This document shows, one piece after another, positions 1 to 8,423 of a stretch of 64,000 bases of DNA. The DNA is from an uncultured bacterium (GTDB lineage Bacteria; Pseudomonadota; Alphaproteobacteria; Sphingomonadales; Sphingomonadaceae), in assembly GCA_903884945.1 (NCBI GenBank), contig CAISGR010000086.1, positions 1 to 64,000 on the forward strand. Reading direction: 5' to 3'. The stretch's first letter is position 1; each line of letters opens with the position of its first letter. The translations under genes were made by a program, and so were the position numbers. Below the pieces are notes generated by a model, which worked only from the letters and a program-made list of their open reading frames with translations, was not told the DNA's origin and made no database searches.

Positions 1-1
1 C

Positions 2-633
2 GAAATAGAGCGCGTTCTGCAGTTGCGGGAAGGCCGGCTGGTCGCTCGCGCCGGGGACCGGCGGCTTGAACAGCCCGGCGGAACTGCCCCCGATCTGGCG
101 CGCGATCTCGTGCCCCCTTCGCACCGACCCAGCAGACCGAGTTCCGCGCCTGGTCGAAACGCTTCGCCCACTGGCTTTTCCGCACCGATCATATCAGCGT
201 GCGCTACGAGATCGCCTATGACGGTGTCGATATCGGCAAGCTGTCGCCCGGCACGCGCGGGATCGTCCTGCTGCTGCTCTATCTTGCGCTCGATGATGGC
301 GACGATCGTCCGCTGATCATAGATCAGCCCGAGGAGAATCTCGACCCCAAATCGGTGTTCGACGAACTCGTTTCGTTGTTCATCGCCGCCAAGGCGAAAC
401 GCCAGGTTATCATGGTCACCCATAATGCCAATTTGGTGATCAATACCGACGCGGATCAGATCATCATCGCCGAATCCGGGCCGCATCCGGCTGGCGGGCT
501 ACCGCCTATAACCTATGTTTCAGGCGGTCTTGAAGATGCCGAGATCCGGCGCAGCGTCTGCGACATTTTGGAGGGTGGTGAACAGGCCTTTCGCGAACGT
601 GCCCGGCGGCTTCGCGTCCACCTTGATCGATGA
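2..633 (+). CDS. TrlF-family AAA-like ATPase, C-terminal part, apparent frameshift
   Basis: This is the C-terminal part of a large ABC/SMC-like ATPase of the TrlF kind; the rest lies left of the window. Visible motifs are an ABC-signature-like LSPGTRG, a Walker B/D-loop LIIDQPEENLD and a switch-like VTHNANL. Residues upstream of about 113 read sensibly in the frame beginning at base 2, and residues after about 118 read in the frame of the 199-633 ORF (TQQTEFRAWSKRF...). Adding one C to the C5 run at 113-117 joins the two. The gene is therefore frameshifted, or the sequence carries a homopolymer error. TrlF-like ATPases often occur in defence or mobile regions; the precise role is unknown. Confidence 0.65.
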
Positions 634-664
634 TGGACGGGGTTTGCCGATGCAACCGCCCAAT

Positions 665-1342
665 CTAGAAGGTCTCAATGGTGCGTTTAAGCAGGTCGTT
701 GCTCAGTCCCTGAGCACGGCCGATCAGAGGGCGGGTCGTATCCCGTACCATCAGTTGGGCATTAATCGCCTCAACCGCTGCCGCCGTTGCCTTCTCGACG
801 GTTTCGAGCGCCGTGCGGCACCGGTTCATGCCGCACGCGCGTAACGCAGCAATCACATAGTCCGCGCCATAGCTTTCAGCCACCGTCGCAAGGTCGAACA
901 TGTCGCGCGGCTGAAAATTCCAGCCGCGGAAGTAGACCTTCTTGGCGATGATCTCTGCAGGCGTTTCCAACCAGACCGTCCGCCCGCGGACGTCGCTCGA
1001 AGTGACCGGGTCATCGGTGATGCTGGGCGCGCAAATGAAGTCGATTTCGCCGAGATCCCGATAGGCCAGCTTCAGGACACCGCTGCCGTCGCTGTCATAG
1101 CTCTCCGGCCGCCTCTCGAGCTGCATCCCCTGCGTCTCGGGGTTGAGGAAGGGTAGAATCTGCGGGTCGTCGAGGAACAGATCGATATCGTGGCTTTCAC
1201 GATGGTCGATCTGAAGCATCAGCGCGGTGCCGCCGCCAAAACTCCAGTCCGGTGCAAAGCCGTTGGTTTGCTCGAAATGATCGAGAATGGAGGTCGCCAG
1301 ATCGAAAAGGACCGGCCATTCGCTTGGCCGCCCGGCCGACAC
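665..1342 (-). CDS. AbiEii/AbiGii-type nucleotidyltransferase toxin
   Basis: A 225-residue protein of the nucleotidyltransferase family that includes AbiEii/AbiGii toxins of type IV toxin-antitoxin and abortive infection systems. Near residue 37 it has GGGTAL followed by HRESHDIDLF, the expected NTase metal-binding pattern (G-G-G-T ... D-x-D). A later ETPAEIIAKKVYFRG stretch with an R-D-x-x-D-L motif is also typical of the family. Translation seems to start at a GTG four bases after the stop of the upstream 96-residue gene, so the pair is probably one operon. Without a biochemical test the substrate (tRNA or other) is unknown. Confidence 0.8.
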   Translation of the reverse strand: MSAGRPSEWPVLFDLATSILDHFEQTNGFAPDWSFGGGTALMLQIDHRESHDIDLFLDDPQILPFLNPETQGMQLERRPESYDSDGSGVLKLAYRDLGEIDFICAPSITDDPVTSSDVRGRTVWLETPAEIIAKKVYFRGWNFQPRDMFDLATVAESYGADYVIAALRACGMNRCRTALETVEKATAAAVEAINAQLMVRDTTRPLIGRAQGLSNDLLKRTIETF

Positions 1343-1346
1343 CCGA

Positions 1347-1637
1347 TCAGACCGCCAGCGGCAGCGTGTAGCCCGACAGCTTGGCGAACTGGCCGGCGAC
1401 CTTGCTCGCCTGACCCAAATCCACGTCCATACCCTTCAGAAACTGCTTCTGAACAGCGGCGGGAACCTCGGAAAAGAACGAAAAGACCGGCGCATTGAAC
1501 TCGACCGCGCTCTGGGGATCGGCAACCATCGCGGCGAGTTGATGCACGGACAGGTCCGCCCCATAAGGGGCGTTGACCGTCGTCATCACCTGTGTCGCCA
1601 CATTCGTCATCATCGAACCCACAACGCGATCCGACAT
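1347..1637 (-). CDS. Small protein upstream of AbiEii toxin, candidate antitoxin
   Basis: A 96-residue protein with no family I recognise. It is mildly hydrophobic and rich in Ala and Val, with no clear helix-turn-helix. Its ATG at 1637 heads a two-gene operon with the AbiEii-like toxin, separated by four bases. Classic AbiEi antitoxins are larger (about 170-280 residues) with an N-terminal winged helix, so this is either a non-canonical antitoxin or an unrelated companion. Antitoxin function is inferred from position only. Confidence 0.55.
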   Translation of the reverse strand: MSDRVVGSMMTNVATQVMTTVNAPYGADLSVHQLAAMVADPQSAVEFNAPVFSFFSEVPAAVQKQFLKGMDVDLGQASKVAGQFAKLSGYTLPLAV

Positions 1638-1723
1638 GGATCGTTGCCACTATATAGCCCCGAGGGCTTATCAAAACAAGAATCGGTGCCGGCGCGGTCC
1701 CTTCGCCCTTCCGGCCGCATTAC

Positions 1724-1966
1724 TCAATCACCGGGTTCGAATGTCACCAGGACCAGATCGATCAGCCCGCGCCCGTGGTCGCTCGACGGATGCGCCTTAT
1801 GGACGCGGTAACCATCGCCCTCATGGTTGTGAAGATCACGTACCACTGATTGGAACGCTTCGAGATCCGAAGATGAATCTCCTGCGGGCCTGAAAGATGC
1901 GCTGTTGGTCTTGCGATCGACCCGGAAATTGGTGCCGTTCGCGATGAGATTCTCGATATAGTTCAA
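1724..1966 (-). CDS. Hypothetical protein
   Basis: A small protein of unknown function, about 80 residues from a TTG start at 1966. That start is preceded by a strong purine-rich ribosome binding site (GGGAGGGGG) five bases upstream. An upstream GTG at 2017 would give 97 residues but has only a weak site. The sequence is hydrophilic and contains DLHNHEGDGYRVHKAHPSSDHGRG, with several histidines. No relative is recognised. It stands alone, divergent from ardC. Confidence 0.5.
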   Translation of the reverse strand: MNYIENLIANGTNFRVDRKTNSASFRPAGDSSSDLEAFQSVVRDLHNHEGDGYRVHKAHPSSDHGRGLIDLVLVTFEPGD

Positions 1967-2196
1967 CGTAACCCCCTCCCGACGCCTCTTTATCACAGCT
2001 GATAAGGTAGCCGACACTCAGCTACCGATTTAATTCCGCTGCTGCGATGGTGTGCGCCAGCTGGCCGCGCAGGCTGCGGCCGCAGACAAACCTAAGGCAA
2101 GTGACTCGGGAGGGGAATGCCTTCCCCTGCCAGTGAGCCGCTCAGCTAGCGTCTCTCCGGACCCCTTCTGCCGGGCTGCCGCCTCGCGCCATCCCA

Positions 2197-2275
2197 GGAG
2201 AGTGAGAGGAATGCCGACCCGCCATGACGGGTTGAGGGTGGCGAGAGAGGCTCGGCGCCGGCCCGTCCTGGAGAC
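2197..2275 (+). ncRNA. Structured leader upstream of ardC (copy 1 of 3)
   Basis: A leader of about 80 bases ending just before the ardC start. It shares the blocks GAGAGGAA and GGCGAGAGAG with similar leaders before parB and the methylase/helicase gene. CCATGACGGG at 2222-2231 can pair with CCCGTCCTGG at 2262-2271 (9 of 10), enclosing the GAGAGAG block. The setting (antirestriction and DNA-modifying genes on an element) is like that of the radC RNA motif as I remember it; the match was not computed. It could instead be a protein-binding operator. Confidence 0.45.
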
Positions 2276-2280
2276 AGGCC

Positions 2281-3285
2281 ATGGCACGGACACGCCGCAC
2301 CCGCCCGACCGAACGGGCGAACCTCTATGAGCAGATCACCCACCGCATCATCGCCGAACTCGAAGCCGGGCGCGTTCCCTGGGTCCAACCCTGGGGCTCG
2401 TCCCGCGCCTCGATCGGCATGCCGTACAATGCCGTCAGCAATCGCCGTTACAGCGGCCTCAACATTCTCACGCTCTGGAATGCCGTCATCGAACGCGGCT
2501 TCTCCGTGCATGCCTTCCTGACCTTCCGCCAGGCGGTCGCGCTCGGCGGCTCGGTGCGCCGCGGCGAACATGGCGTCGGCATCATCTACACCCGCCGCTT
2601 CATCCCCGGTGAAGAGCGTCGCCGCGCCGAAAACGAGGGCCGCGAGCCCTCGGGCGGCATTCCCTTCCTCAAGAGCTTCACCGTCTTCTCGGTCGAGCAA
2701 TGCGACGGGCTTCCAGCGAATATCTGCGAACCGCCCCCGCCGATTCCCGAGGGCTTGATCCTCCCGCAAGCCGAGGCACTGATCGCGGCGACCGGCGCCG
2801 ACTTCCGCATCGGCGGCGGACAAGCTTATTACTCACCCCGCCACGACTACGTCCAGGTACCGAGACCGGACGATTTCTTCGATCCCGTGAACTGGCACCG
2901 GACGGCTTTTCATGAGCTAGGTCATTGGGTTGGCGGCTCTGCCCGATTGAACCGTGACCAGACCGGCAGTTTCGGATCGGTCGCCTACGGGAAGGAAGAG
3001 CTGGTCGCCGAAATGACCGGCGCCTTCGTCTGCGCCGCCCTCGGCATCGTGCCGACCGTCCGGCATACCGACTACCTCGGATCCTGGCTGGAGATCATCC
3101 GAGAGGACAGCCGCGCGATCCTGCGCGCCGCCAGCGCTGCCTCCAAGGCAGCCGACCATCTCCTTGCCTTCCGGCCGGATGCGGTGCCGCATGCCGTGAA
3201 TGATGACGATGATCCGGACCACGATCCGGCACCGGCGCTCGATGGGAGGCTGACCGCAGACACGCGGCTGCGGTCAGCGGCATGA
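2281..3285 (+). CDS. ardC: ArdC-like antirestriction protein
   Basis: A 334-residue ArdC-type protein carried by conjugative elements. ArdC binds single-stranded DNA and is thought to shield incoming DNA from host restriction. The N-terminal half (about residues 10-130: YEQITHRIIAELE, PYNAVSNRRYSGLN, RRGEHG) is the ArdC N-terminal domain. The C-terminal half is a zincin-like metallopeptidase with HELGHW near residue 212 and a downstream KEELVAEM glutamate. It starts at an ATG right after the structured leader and overlaps the DUF2958 gene by four bases. It is probably expressed early after transfer. Confidence 0.9.
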   Translation: MARTRRTRPTERANLYEQITHRIIAELEAGRVPWVQPWGSSRASIGMPYNAVSNRRYSGLNILTLWNAVIERGFSVHAFLTFRQAVALGGSVRRGEHGVGIIYTRRFIPGEERRRAENEGREPSGGIPFLKSFTVFSVEQCDGLPANICEPPPPIPEGLILPQAEALIAATGADFRIGGGQAYYSPRHDYVQVPRPDDFFDPVNWHRTAFHELGHWVGGSARLNRDQTGSFGSVAYGKEELVAEMTGAFVCAALGIVPTVRHTDYLGSWLEIIREDSRAILRAASAASKAADHLLAFRPDAVPHAVNDDDDPDHDPAPALDGRLTADTRLRSAA

Positions 3286-3683
3286 TCCTCCTCACCCCCG
3301 AGCTGCGCGAGCAGCTTCGTGCCAACGATCGTGCCCACCATGAGGCCCAGGCCCGCAATGGGCGCGAGCCCGATCCCGTTCCGGTCGTTCGCTTCTTCAA
3401 CCCCGTGGGTCAGGCGACCTGGCTTGCAACCGAAATTGACCAGGACGGGATTCTGTTCGGACTTGCCGATCTCGGCTTCGGCTGCCCGGAATTAGGCAGC
3501 TTTGCGCTCGAGGAGCTGGAAGCGATCCGGCTCCCGTTCGGGCTTGGTATCGAGCGGGACATCCTGTTCGAAGGCGCTTTCCCGCTGTCGGTCTATGCCG
3601 AGGCAGCGCGTCGTGCCGGCTCTCTGGTCCTGGCGGAAGGAATTCTCCGCAAGGCGCAGGCGTCTTTGCGGGGAGGGCGGTGA
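3282..3683 (+). CDS. DUF2958 domain protein
   Basis: A 133-residue DUF2958 protein, recognised from the opening LLTPELREQLRAN, the central VVRFFNP...TWLATEI and the late DLGFGCPELGSFALEEL block. This family is common on plasmids and integrative elements, usually beside ArdC or ParB, and its function is unknown. Its start overlaps the ardC stop (ATGA), so the two are translationally coupled. Confidence 0.85.
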   Translation: MILLTPELREQLRANDRAHHEAQARNGREPDPVPVVRFFNPVGQATWLATEIDQDGILFGLADLGFGCPELGSFALEELEAIRLPFGLGIERDILFEGAFPLSVYAEAARRAGSLVLAEGILRKAQASLRGGR

Positions 3684-4915
3684 TGCGCTTCCGTAAATGG
3701 CCGAGGCCCGCCGCCTATGAGGAGACAGCGCGCAAGCGCGCCGCCTTCGCGACGAAACAGCGCCGCGAACGCGAGGCGCTGCCGCTGTTTGCCAACATGA
3801 TCGCCGCGGGGCAGCATAGCGTGGAGGAAGAGATGGCCGACCGCGCCGTCTGGTGGCCCCAGCAGCAGCGGCGGCTCCGGGACGAACGCGCGGCTGTGTG
3901 GCGACAGGCGCGGACGCGATTGTTCGAGTTCTCCGAGCAAAAGCGGGGTGCAATCCGACGCGCTTGGCGGGATTGCCCCTATCCCGCCGACCCCTACAGC
4001 CTTGTCGACTTCCTCTATCAGATCGCCGTCGGCAAGGTCGATCCCGAGCGGCCGCCCTGGAGATATCATGCGCGCGCGCAGGCCCGCACGACGATCAATC
4101 CCACGAGCTTCGACGAAGCATTCAAGCGTATCGGGCAGCGCAAGATCGAAACCGCGCCGGGGCTGCCCGTCGTCGAGGTGCCCCACTATTGCGGCAATCT
4201 CGGCCACGGCATCCTGTTTCTCGATGCCATGCCGCCGCCGCGCGATGGCGATCCGATTGCCATTCATGTGCGCGGGGTCTGCACCGATGCCGACATCGCG
4301 CTGATCGGCCGGCTCGCAGAAGCTGCCGAGCAGCGCCCGGTGAAGGTGATCCGTGTCGACGTGCTGCAGACGCGCGCGACGGGCTTTTCGCACCGCCTGC
4401 TCATTCTCGGCTGCTCGGCGACCAAGCGGAATGATCCGGGCTGGATGCCGGCTTGGGAGCGCTACGACGGGCCGCTCTGGCGGACCTGGCGCACGGTCGA
4501 CCCTGGTCGTCGGCTCGCCCGCGTCGGCTTCCTGTCCGCGCGCTACGGATTCGGTAGTGGCGATCGGCCGATCGAGGATTACGACGCCCGCCTGACCTCC
4601 GACCTCGCCGACCGGATGATCGCTGGCGGCATGACGACGCGCTGGCCGCGCCCGCCATCCGCGAACAGGCCCGACAATTATGGTTCGCATCCCGGCTGCG
4701 AGATTGCGAGCCTAGCCTACCACGGCACGCGGCCATTCACGGACGTCGCGCTGGTCGGGGGTGGGCTCTACCTCAAGGTCATGCGCGCCTTTCTCGACGG
4801 CTTTCGGGAGATGCGCTGCGTCGCGCCCGACGCGGAGATCACCGAAATCAACGCCGGGATCGGTGTCATGCGTCAGCGGCTGCGGGCATGGCTCGAAGGG
4901 GGACGCGGATCATGA
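3683..4915 (+). CDS. Large conserved element protein with DUF6884-like C-terminus
   Basis: A soluble protein of about 410 residues with a charged, arginine-rich N-terminal half. Its C-terminal half (from LLILGCSATKRND near residue 235) resembles the DUF6884/YaaA-like nucleotide-binding fold, with YGFGSGDRPIEDYD and LVGGGLYLKVM following. Its role is unknown. I prefer the ATG at 3683, which overlaps the upstream stop as TGATG; a GTG at 3680 adds one residue. It is third in the ardC operon and overlaps the next gene by four bases. Confidence 0.7.
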   Translation: MRFRKWPRPAAYEETARKRAAFATKQRREREALPLFANMIAAGQHSVEEEMADRAVWWPQQQRRLRDERAAVWRQARTRLFEFSEQKRGAIRRAWRDCPYPADPYSLVDFLYQIAVGKVDPERPPWRYHARAQARTTINPTSFDEAFKRIGQRKIETAPGLPVVEVPHYCGNLGHGILFLDAMPPPRDGDPIAIHVRGVCTDADIALIGRLAEAAEQRPVKVIRVDVLQTRATGFSHRLLILGCSATKRNDPGWMPAWERYDGPLWRTWRTVDPGRRLARVGFLSARYGFGSGDRPIEDYDARLTSDLADRMIAGGMTTRWPRPPSANRPDNYGSHPGCEIASLAYHGTRPFTDVALVGGGLYLKVMRAFLDGFREMRCVAPDAEITEINAGIGVMRQRLRAWLEGGRGS

Positions 4916-5298
4916 GCGATCGGTCGCCAACCCTAGGCCACAATGGTGGACCCTCCCTCAATGACGATTCTGACCCGGCGCCGCCCGGCCCGCGCTATTG
5001 CAAGTATTGTTGCCACTGGTCGCCGCCCTCGGATTACGAGGTTCGCGATCATGAGGCGTTCCGGCTGGGTTTGTCGCGGCGTCGGGTCAAACGCCCGACC
5101 GGCACATGCGATCGAGTCCTCATGCGGCCTGGTAAGCCGCTCGCCTTTTCCGCCACCAGCGACACCTTCGGCTGCCTCAACTTTTCGGCCAAGCCGCCAC
5201 CACCGATCACGCCAGGGCGCGGCTTCGTCACCGTCTATGAGGGTGACCGGATCGTCTGGCAGGGCCATGAGGAAGACCTGCCTGAAGAGCATCGCTGA
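4912..5298 (+). CDS. Hypothetical protein with GHNGGP motif and cysteines
   Basis: A 128-residue protein starting MSDRSPTLGHNGGPSL. The GHNGGP opening is common in small phage and element proteins of alphaproteobacteria. Cysteine pairs in YCKYCCHW, together with later CDR and GCLNF cysteines, suggest a metal-binding fold. Its start overlaps the upstream stop (ATGA), making it the fourth gene of the ardC operon. The function is unknown. Confidence 0.7.
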   Translation: MSDRSPTLGHNGGPSLNDDSDPAPPGPRYCKYCCHWSPPSDYEVRDHEAFRLGLSRRRVKRPTGTCDRVLMRPGKPLAFSATSDTFGCLNFSAKPPPPITPGRGFVTVYEGDRIVWQGHEEDLPEEHR

Positions 5299-5355
5299 AT
5301 ATGTCCGCTCCATATCATGCTATGAACGGGGCCTGTTTCGGATGGAGTCGCGCCG

Positions 5356-5565
5356 ATGCCCAAAAATCGTCAGACCTTCCACGACCCGCTGGGTGAACTG
5401 GCGCCGGTTACGATCGAAATCCTCAAAGGCGATATATTGCGCTTCACCCAGGTCGACAGCAGCGGACGCACCAATGTCGTCACCTTCAGCGACCGTCTCG
5501 CTGTTCGACGCGATAGCCTCGCACCTGGACAGTGGAGGGATGTCGGGGTCAGAGCGGAAGCGTAA
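5356..5565 (+). CDS. Small hypothetical protein
   Basis: A 69-residue protein of unknown function with alternating beta-like segments (VTIEILKGDILRFTQVDSSGRTNVVTF). It follows the previous gene by 57 bases, and its end overlaps the end of the reverse-strand gene at 5549-5737 by 17 bases. No family is recognised. Confidence 0.45.
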   Translation: MPKNRQTFHDPLGELAPVTIEILKGDILRFTQVDSSGRTNVVTFSDRLAVRRDSLAPGQWRDVGVRAEA

Positions 5566-5737
5566 ACTGGTTCACGTCGGCCTCCGGGCAGCCCTCCAGC
5601 TTCTCGATGATCGTTATGGCCAATGTCTCGGCCGCACGCTCGCGCATCCGCTCGTCCGGCATCGTCAATCCGACACGCGCCCAGCCCGGTGCCGCAAGCA
5701 GGATCGCGGACAATATTTGCGGCTCGATTCGTTCCAT
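5549..5737 (-). CDS. DUF6771-like small protein
   Basis: A 62-residue protein starting MERIEPQILSAILLAAPGWARVGLT, the pattern I associate with DUF6771 proteins of sphingomonad plasmids and elements. A start further upstream would add poorly conserved residues, so the ATG at 5737 is chosen although its ribosome site is weak. It lies on the strand opposite its neighbours. The function is unknown. Confidence 0.6.
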   Translation of the reverse strand: MERIEPQILSAILLAAPGWARVGLTMPDERMRERAAETLAITIIEKLEGCPEADVNQFTLPL

Positions 5738-5845
5738 AGGCGCATGAGAACATAACGGGAACTTCTGGGCAAGGCCTCCGAGATGTGGTGGCGCGGCGTT
5801 GCGACGGACGCCGCCACCGCCGTCGCGGCCAGCCTGCGGCCGGCC

Positions 5846-5925
5846 GCAAGAGCTAGAGGGAAGCCGGGGCTTCATGACGGGCAAGGAGCCGAGAGAGAGT
5901 CTCGCGGCGGCCCGTCATGGAGAAG
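5846..5925 (+). ncRNA. Structured leader upstream of parB (copy 2 of 3)
   Basis: The best-preserved copy of the recurring leader. It carries GAGGGAAGCCGGGGC, then CATGACGGGC (5873-5882), which forms a perfect 10-base inverted repeat with GCCCGTCATG (5910-5919). The intervening loop contains CCGAGAGAGAG. It ends five bases before the parB start. Base pairing kept between this copy and the ardC copy despite sequence change favours an RNA structure over plain duplication. Confidence 0.5.
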
Positions 5926-5929
5926 TCCC

Positions 5930-8077
5930 ATGGCCAAAGCGCCTCAGAAGATCAGCCTCAGCGGTTCGCGCGACATTCCGTTCGACCGCTTGGCGCTGTC
6001 CCAGTCCAACGTTCGTCGGGTGAAGGCGGGCGTCTCGATCGGTGAACTGGCGGATGACATCGTCCGCCGCACCTTGCTCCAGAGCCTGAACGTGCGTCCC
6101 ATCCTGGATGGCGAGGGCCAGGAGACCGGCCAATTCGAGGTGCCGGCCGGTGGCCGGCGGTTCCGCGCGCTGGAATTGCTGGTGAAGCAAAAGCGGCTCG
6201 CGAAGGATGCCCCCATCCCATGTGTCGTGAAGGCGGCCAATGACGTCGTCACCGCCGAGGAGGACAGCTTTGCGGAAAACACTTTCCGCGAGCAGCTCCA
6301 CCCCCTCGACCAGTTCCGCGCCATGCAGGCGATGGTCGACAAGGGCGAGGGGATCGAGTCGATCGCCGCGCACTTCCTGGTGACCCCGGCGGTCGTGAAC
6401 CAGCGGCTGCGACTCGCCAAGGTCAGCCCCAAGCTGCACGACATCTATGCCGAGGATGGCATGACGCTCGAGCAGTTGATCGCCTTCGCCGTCTCGGACG
6501 ATCACGAGCGCCAGCAACAGGTCTGGGAGATGCTCGCCCATAGCTACAACAAGTCGGCCGCCTTCATCCGCCAGAAGCTCACCGAGGATACGGTGCGCGC
6601 GGCGGACAAGCGTGTGCGCTTCGTCGGCATCGACGCTTATGTCGCCGCGGGCGGCGCGGTCCTGCGCGACCTGTTCGAGCCGGACGACGGCGGCTGGCTC
6701 ACCGATCCCACTCTGCTCGACCGACTGGTGGCCGAGAAGCTTCAGGCCGAAGGCGAGACGATCGGGGTCGAGGGTTGGAAGTGGGTCGCGACCGCGGTCG
6801 ACATGCCGTGGAACGTGACCGCGGGCCTCCGCGAGATCGACGGCGTCGAGCTTGCGATGACCGCAGAGGAGGAAGCCACGCTCGCCAGGCTTCAGGCCGA
6901 GATCGAGGAACTCGAAGCCGAATGGGCCGATGCCCCTGAGGTGCCCGATGAAATCAGCGAGCGGCTGGACGCCATCGACGAAGCAATCGGCGCGCTTGTC
7001 GAACGGCCGATGATCTTCAGGGTGGACGACATGGCGATCGCCGGCGTGTTCGTGTCGATCGAGGTCGATGGCACGCTATCCATCGAGCGCGGCTATGTCC
7101 GACCCGAGGATGAGCCGGCGGTTGCTACGGAGGATACGGACACCGGTCGGGACCCCGACGCCTCGGACGAGGATCGCATCGACGGCGCGAGGGCTGCTTC
7201 GCCCCGGCCGCTCACGTCCAACGTCGTGCCGATCGGCGCGGCTTCGGACGATGATGAGGATGAAGACGGGGAGCTTGTGAAGCCGCTGCCCGACCGGCTC
7301 GTCGCCGAACTGACCGCTTGGCGGACGCTAGCGCTGCAGGATGCCTTCGCGCGTCAGCCGTCCACGGCTTTCGCGGCGGTCCTCCACGCTTTCGTACTCG
7401 ATTGCTTCTACTCCTCGACGCGCGATTCCTGTCTCCAGATCTCGCTGCACGACGTGACGTTCGGGCATTCGGTCACGGGCTTGCGCGACAGCGCACCGGC
7501 GAAGGCGATCGACGAACGCCACAAGCGTTGGGCCGACCGGCTTCCCGATGACGACAAGACGCTGTGGGACGCGCTGCTCCTGTTCGACGGCAACGAACAG
7601 GCGGCGTTGTTCGCACATTGCGCGTCCCGGGTGCTGAACGCCCAGGTCGAAATGGTCCCGAAGTACGACAATGGCCGGGTCTCGAAGTCGATGGTCGAAC
7701 GGCGCGTCGCGCATAGCCACGTGCTGGCGCGTGCGGTCGGGCTCGACCTGGTCGAGGCGGGTTGGCGCCCGACGGTCGCGGGCTACCTCGGCAGCGTCAC
7801 CAAACAGCGGATCGTCGCCGATGTGGCGGAGGCGAAGGGCGCCAAGTTCGCCGGCATGATCGACCATCTTAAGAAGGCCGACATGGCCCGCGAGGCCGAG
7901 CGGCTGCTGGAGGATTCGGCCTGGCTGCCCGAGCCGATGCGCACGCCTGTCCCGCTCGACGCGCTCACGAACGACGACGGTAACGCCGACGAGATCGAGG
8001 CGCTCCCGGCCTTCCTCGAGGAGGAGCCTGTCGTCACCGGCGATGACGATGGCGAGGCCTTGCCCGAGGCCGCCTGA
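5930..8077 (+). CDS. parB: ParB/RepB-like partition protein, long form
   Basis: A 715-residue ParB-superfamily protein, more than twice the usual length. Residues 10-115 hold the ParB N-terminal domain (IPFDRLALSQSNVR; VPAGGRRFRALELL; ENTFREQLHPLDQF). A helix-turn-helix follows near residue 145 (IAAHFLVTPAVVNQRLRLA). After it come a Glu-rich coiled stretch (residues 305-350), an acidic linker (about 390-450) and a second alpha-helical region of unknown function. No ParA partner is in view, so it may act in segregation with a distant ParA, or as a DNA-binding regulator or nuclease-type ParB. The start at 5930 directly follows the structured leader. Confidence 0.8.
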   Translation: MAKAPQKISLSGSRDIPFDRLALSQSNVRRVKAGVSIGELADDIVRRTLLQSLNVRPILDGEGQETGQFEVPAGGRRFRALELLVKQKRLAKDAPIPCVVKAANDVVTAEEDSFAENTFREQLHPLDQFRAMQAMVDKGEGIESIAAHFLVTPAVVNQRLRLAKVSPKLHDIYAEDGMTLEQLIAFAVSDDHERQQQVWEMLAHSYNKSAAFIRQKLTEDTVRAADKRVRFVGIDAYVAAGGAVLRDLFEPDDGGWLTDPTLLDRLVAEKLQAEGETIGVEGWKWVATAVDMPWNVTAGLREIDGVELAMTAEEEATLARLQAEIEELEAEWADAPEVPDEISERLDAIDEAIGALVERPMIFRVDDMAIAGVFVSIEVDGTLSIERGYVRPEDEPAVATEDTDTGRDPDASDEDRIDGARAASPRPLTSNVVPIGAASDDDEDEDGELVKPLPDRLVAELTAWRTLALQDAFARQPSTAFAAVLHAFVLDCFYSSTRDSCLQISLHDVTFGHSVTGLRDSAPAKAIDERHKRWADRLPDDDKTLWDALLLFDGNEQAALFAHCASRVLNAQVEMVPKYDNGRVSKSMVERRVAHSHVLARAVGLDLVEAGWRPTVAGYLGSVTKQRIVADVAEAKGAKFAGMIDHLKKADMAREAERLLEDSAWLPEPMRTPVPLDALTNDDGNADEIEALPAFLEEEPVVTGDDDGEALPEAA

Positions 8078-8143
8078 CTTCCACGGCGGGGCGGTTTCGG
8101 CTGTCCCGCCACCTTCTCCATTCTGCTTCCAAGGGATCGACCG

Positions 8144-8338
8144 ATGAACGTTTCCAACATTGAATCCGCCTCCGCCGCCGATCTGGCGCCGGTCCTGCTC
8201 TCCTGCCTCCAGCGTCTTGGTCAGCTCGGCCGGGAAGGCGCCGTGGCGCTCGCGCGTCTGGTCGAAGACGACGATGCCGATTTCGACGAGGCCTCCGAGT
8301 GGATCGCCGATATCGCGTCAGGCGGCCTTCGCGAATGA
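8144..8338 (+). CDS. Small acidic hypothetical protein
   Basis: A 64-residue protein (MNVSNIESASAADLAPVLLS...) with alpha-helical character and an acidic C-terminal half. It lies 66 bases after parB. The function is unknown. A hairpin begins 38 bases downstream. Confidence 0.5.
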   Translation: MNVSNIESASAADLAPVLLSCLQRLGQLGREGAVALARLVEDDDADFDEASEWIADIASGGLRE

Positions 8339-8376
8339 GGCGAAGATCGCGCCCAAATCCCCATCCCAACTTCACA

Positions 8377-8404
8377 GAAAGCCCGGCCATCACGCCGGGC
8401 TTTC
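8377..8404 (+). other. Intercistronic hairpin module, copy 1
   Basis: A perfect 11-base stem, GAAAGCCCGGC paired with GCCGGGCTTTC, with a 6-base loop. It is followed by GCGTTTCAGGAGA and, 19 bases after the stem, the ATG of the next gene. It looks like a terminator for the upstream gene, but two more near-identical units at the same distance before other starts suggest a transferable 5' module. Confidence 0.65.
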
Positions 8405-8423
8405 GCGTTTCAGGAGATTCGCA

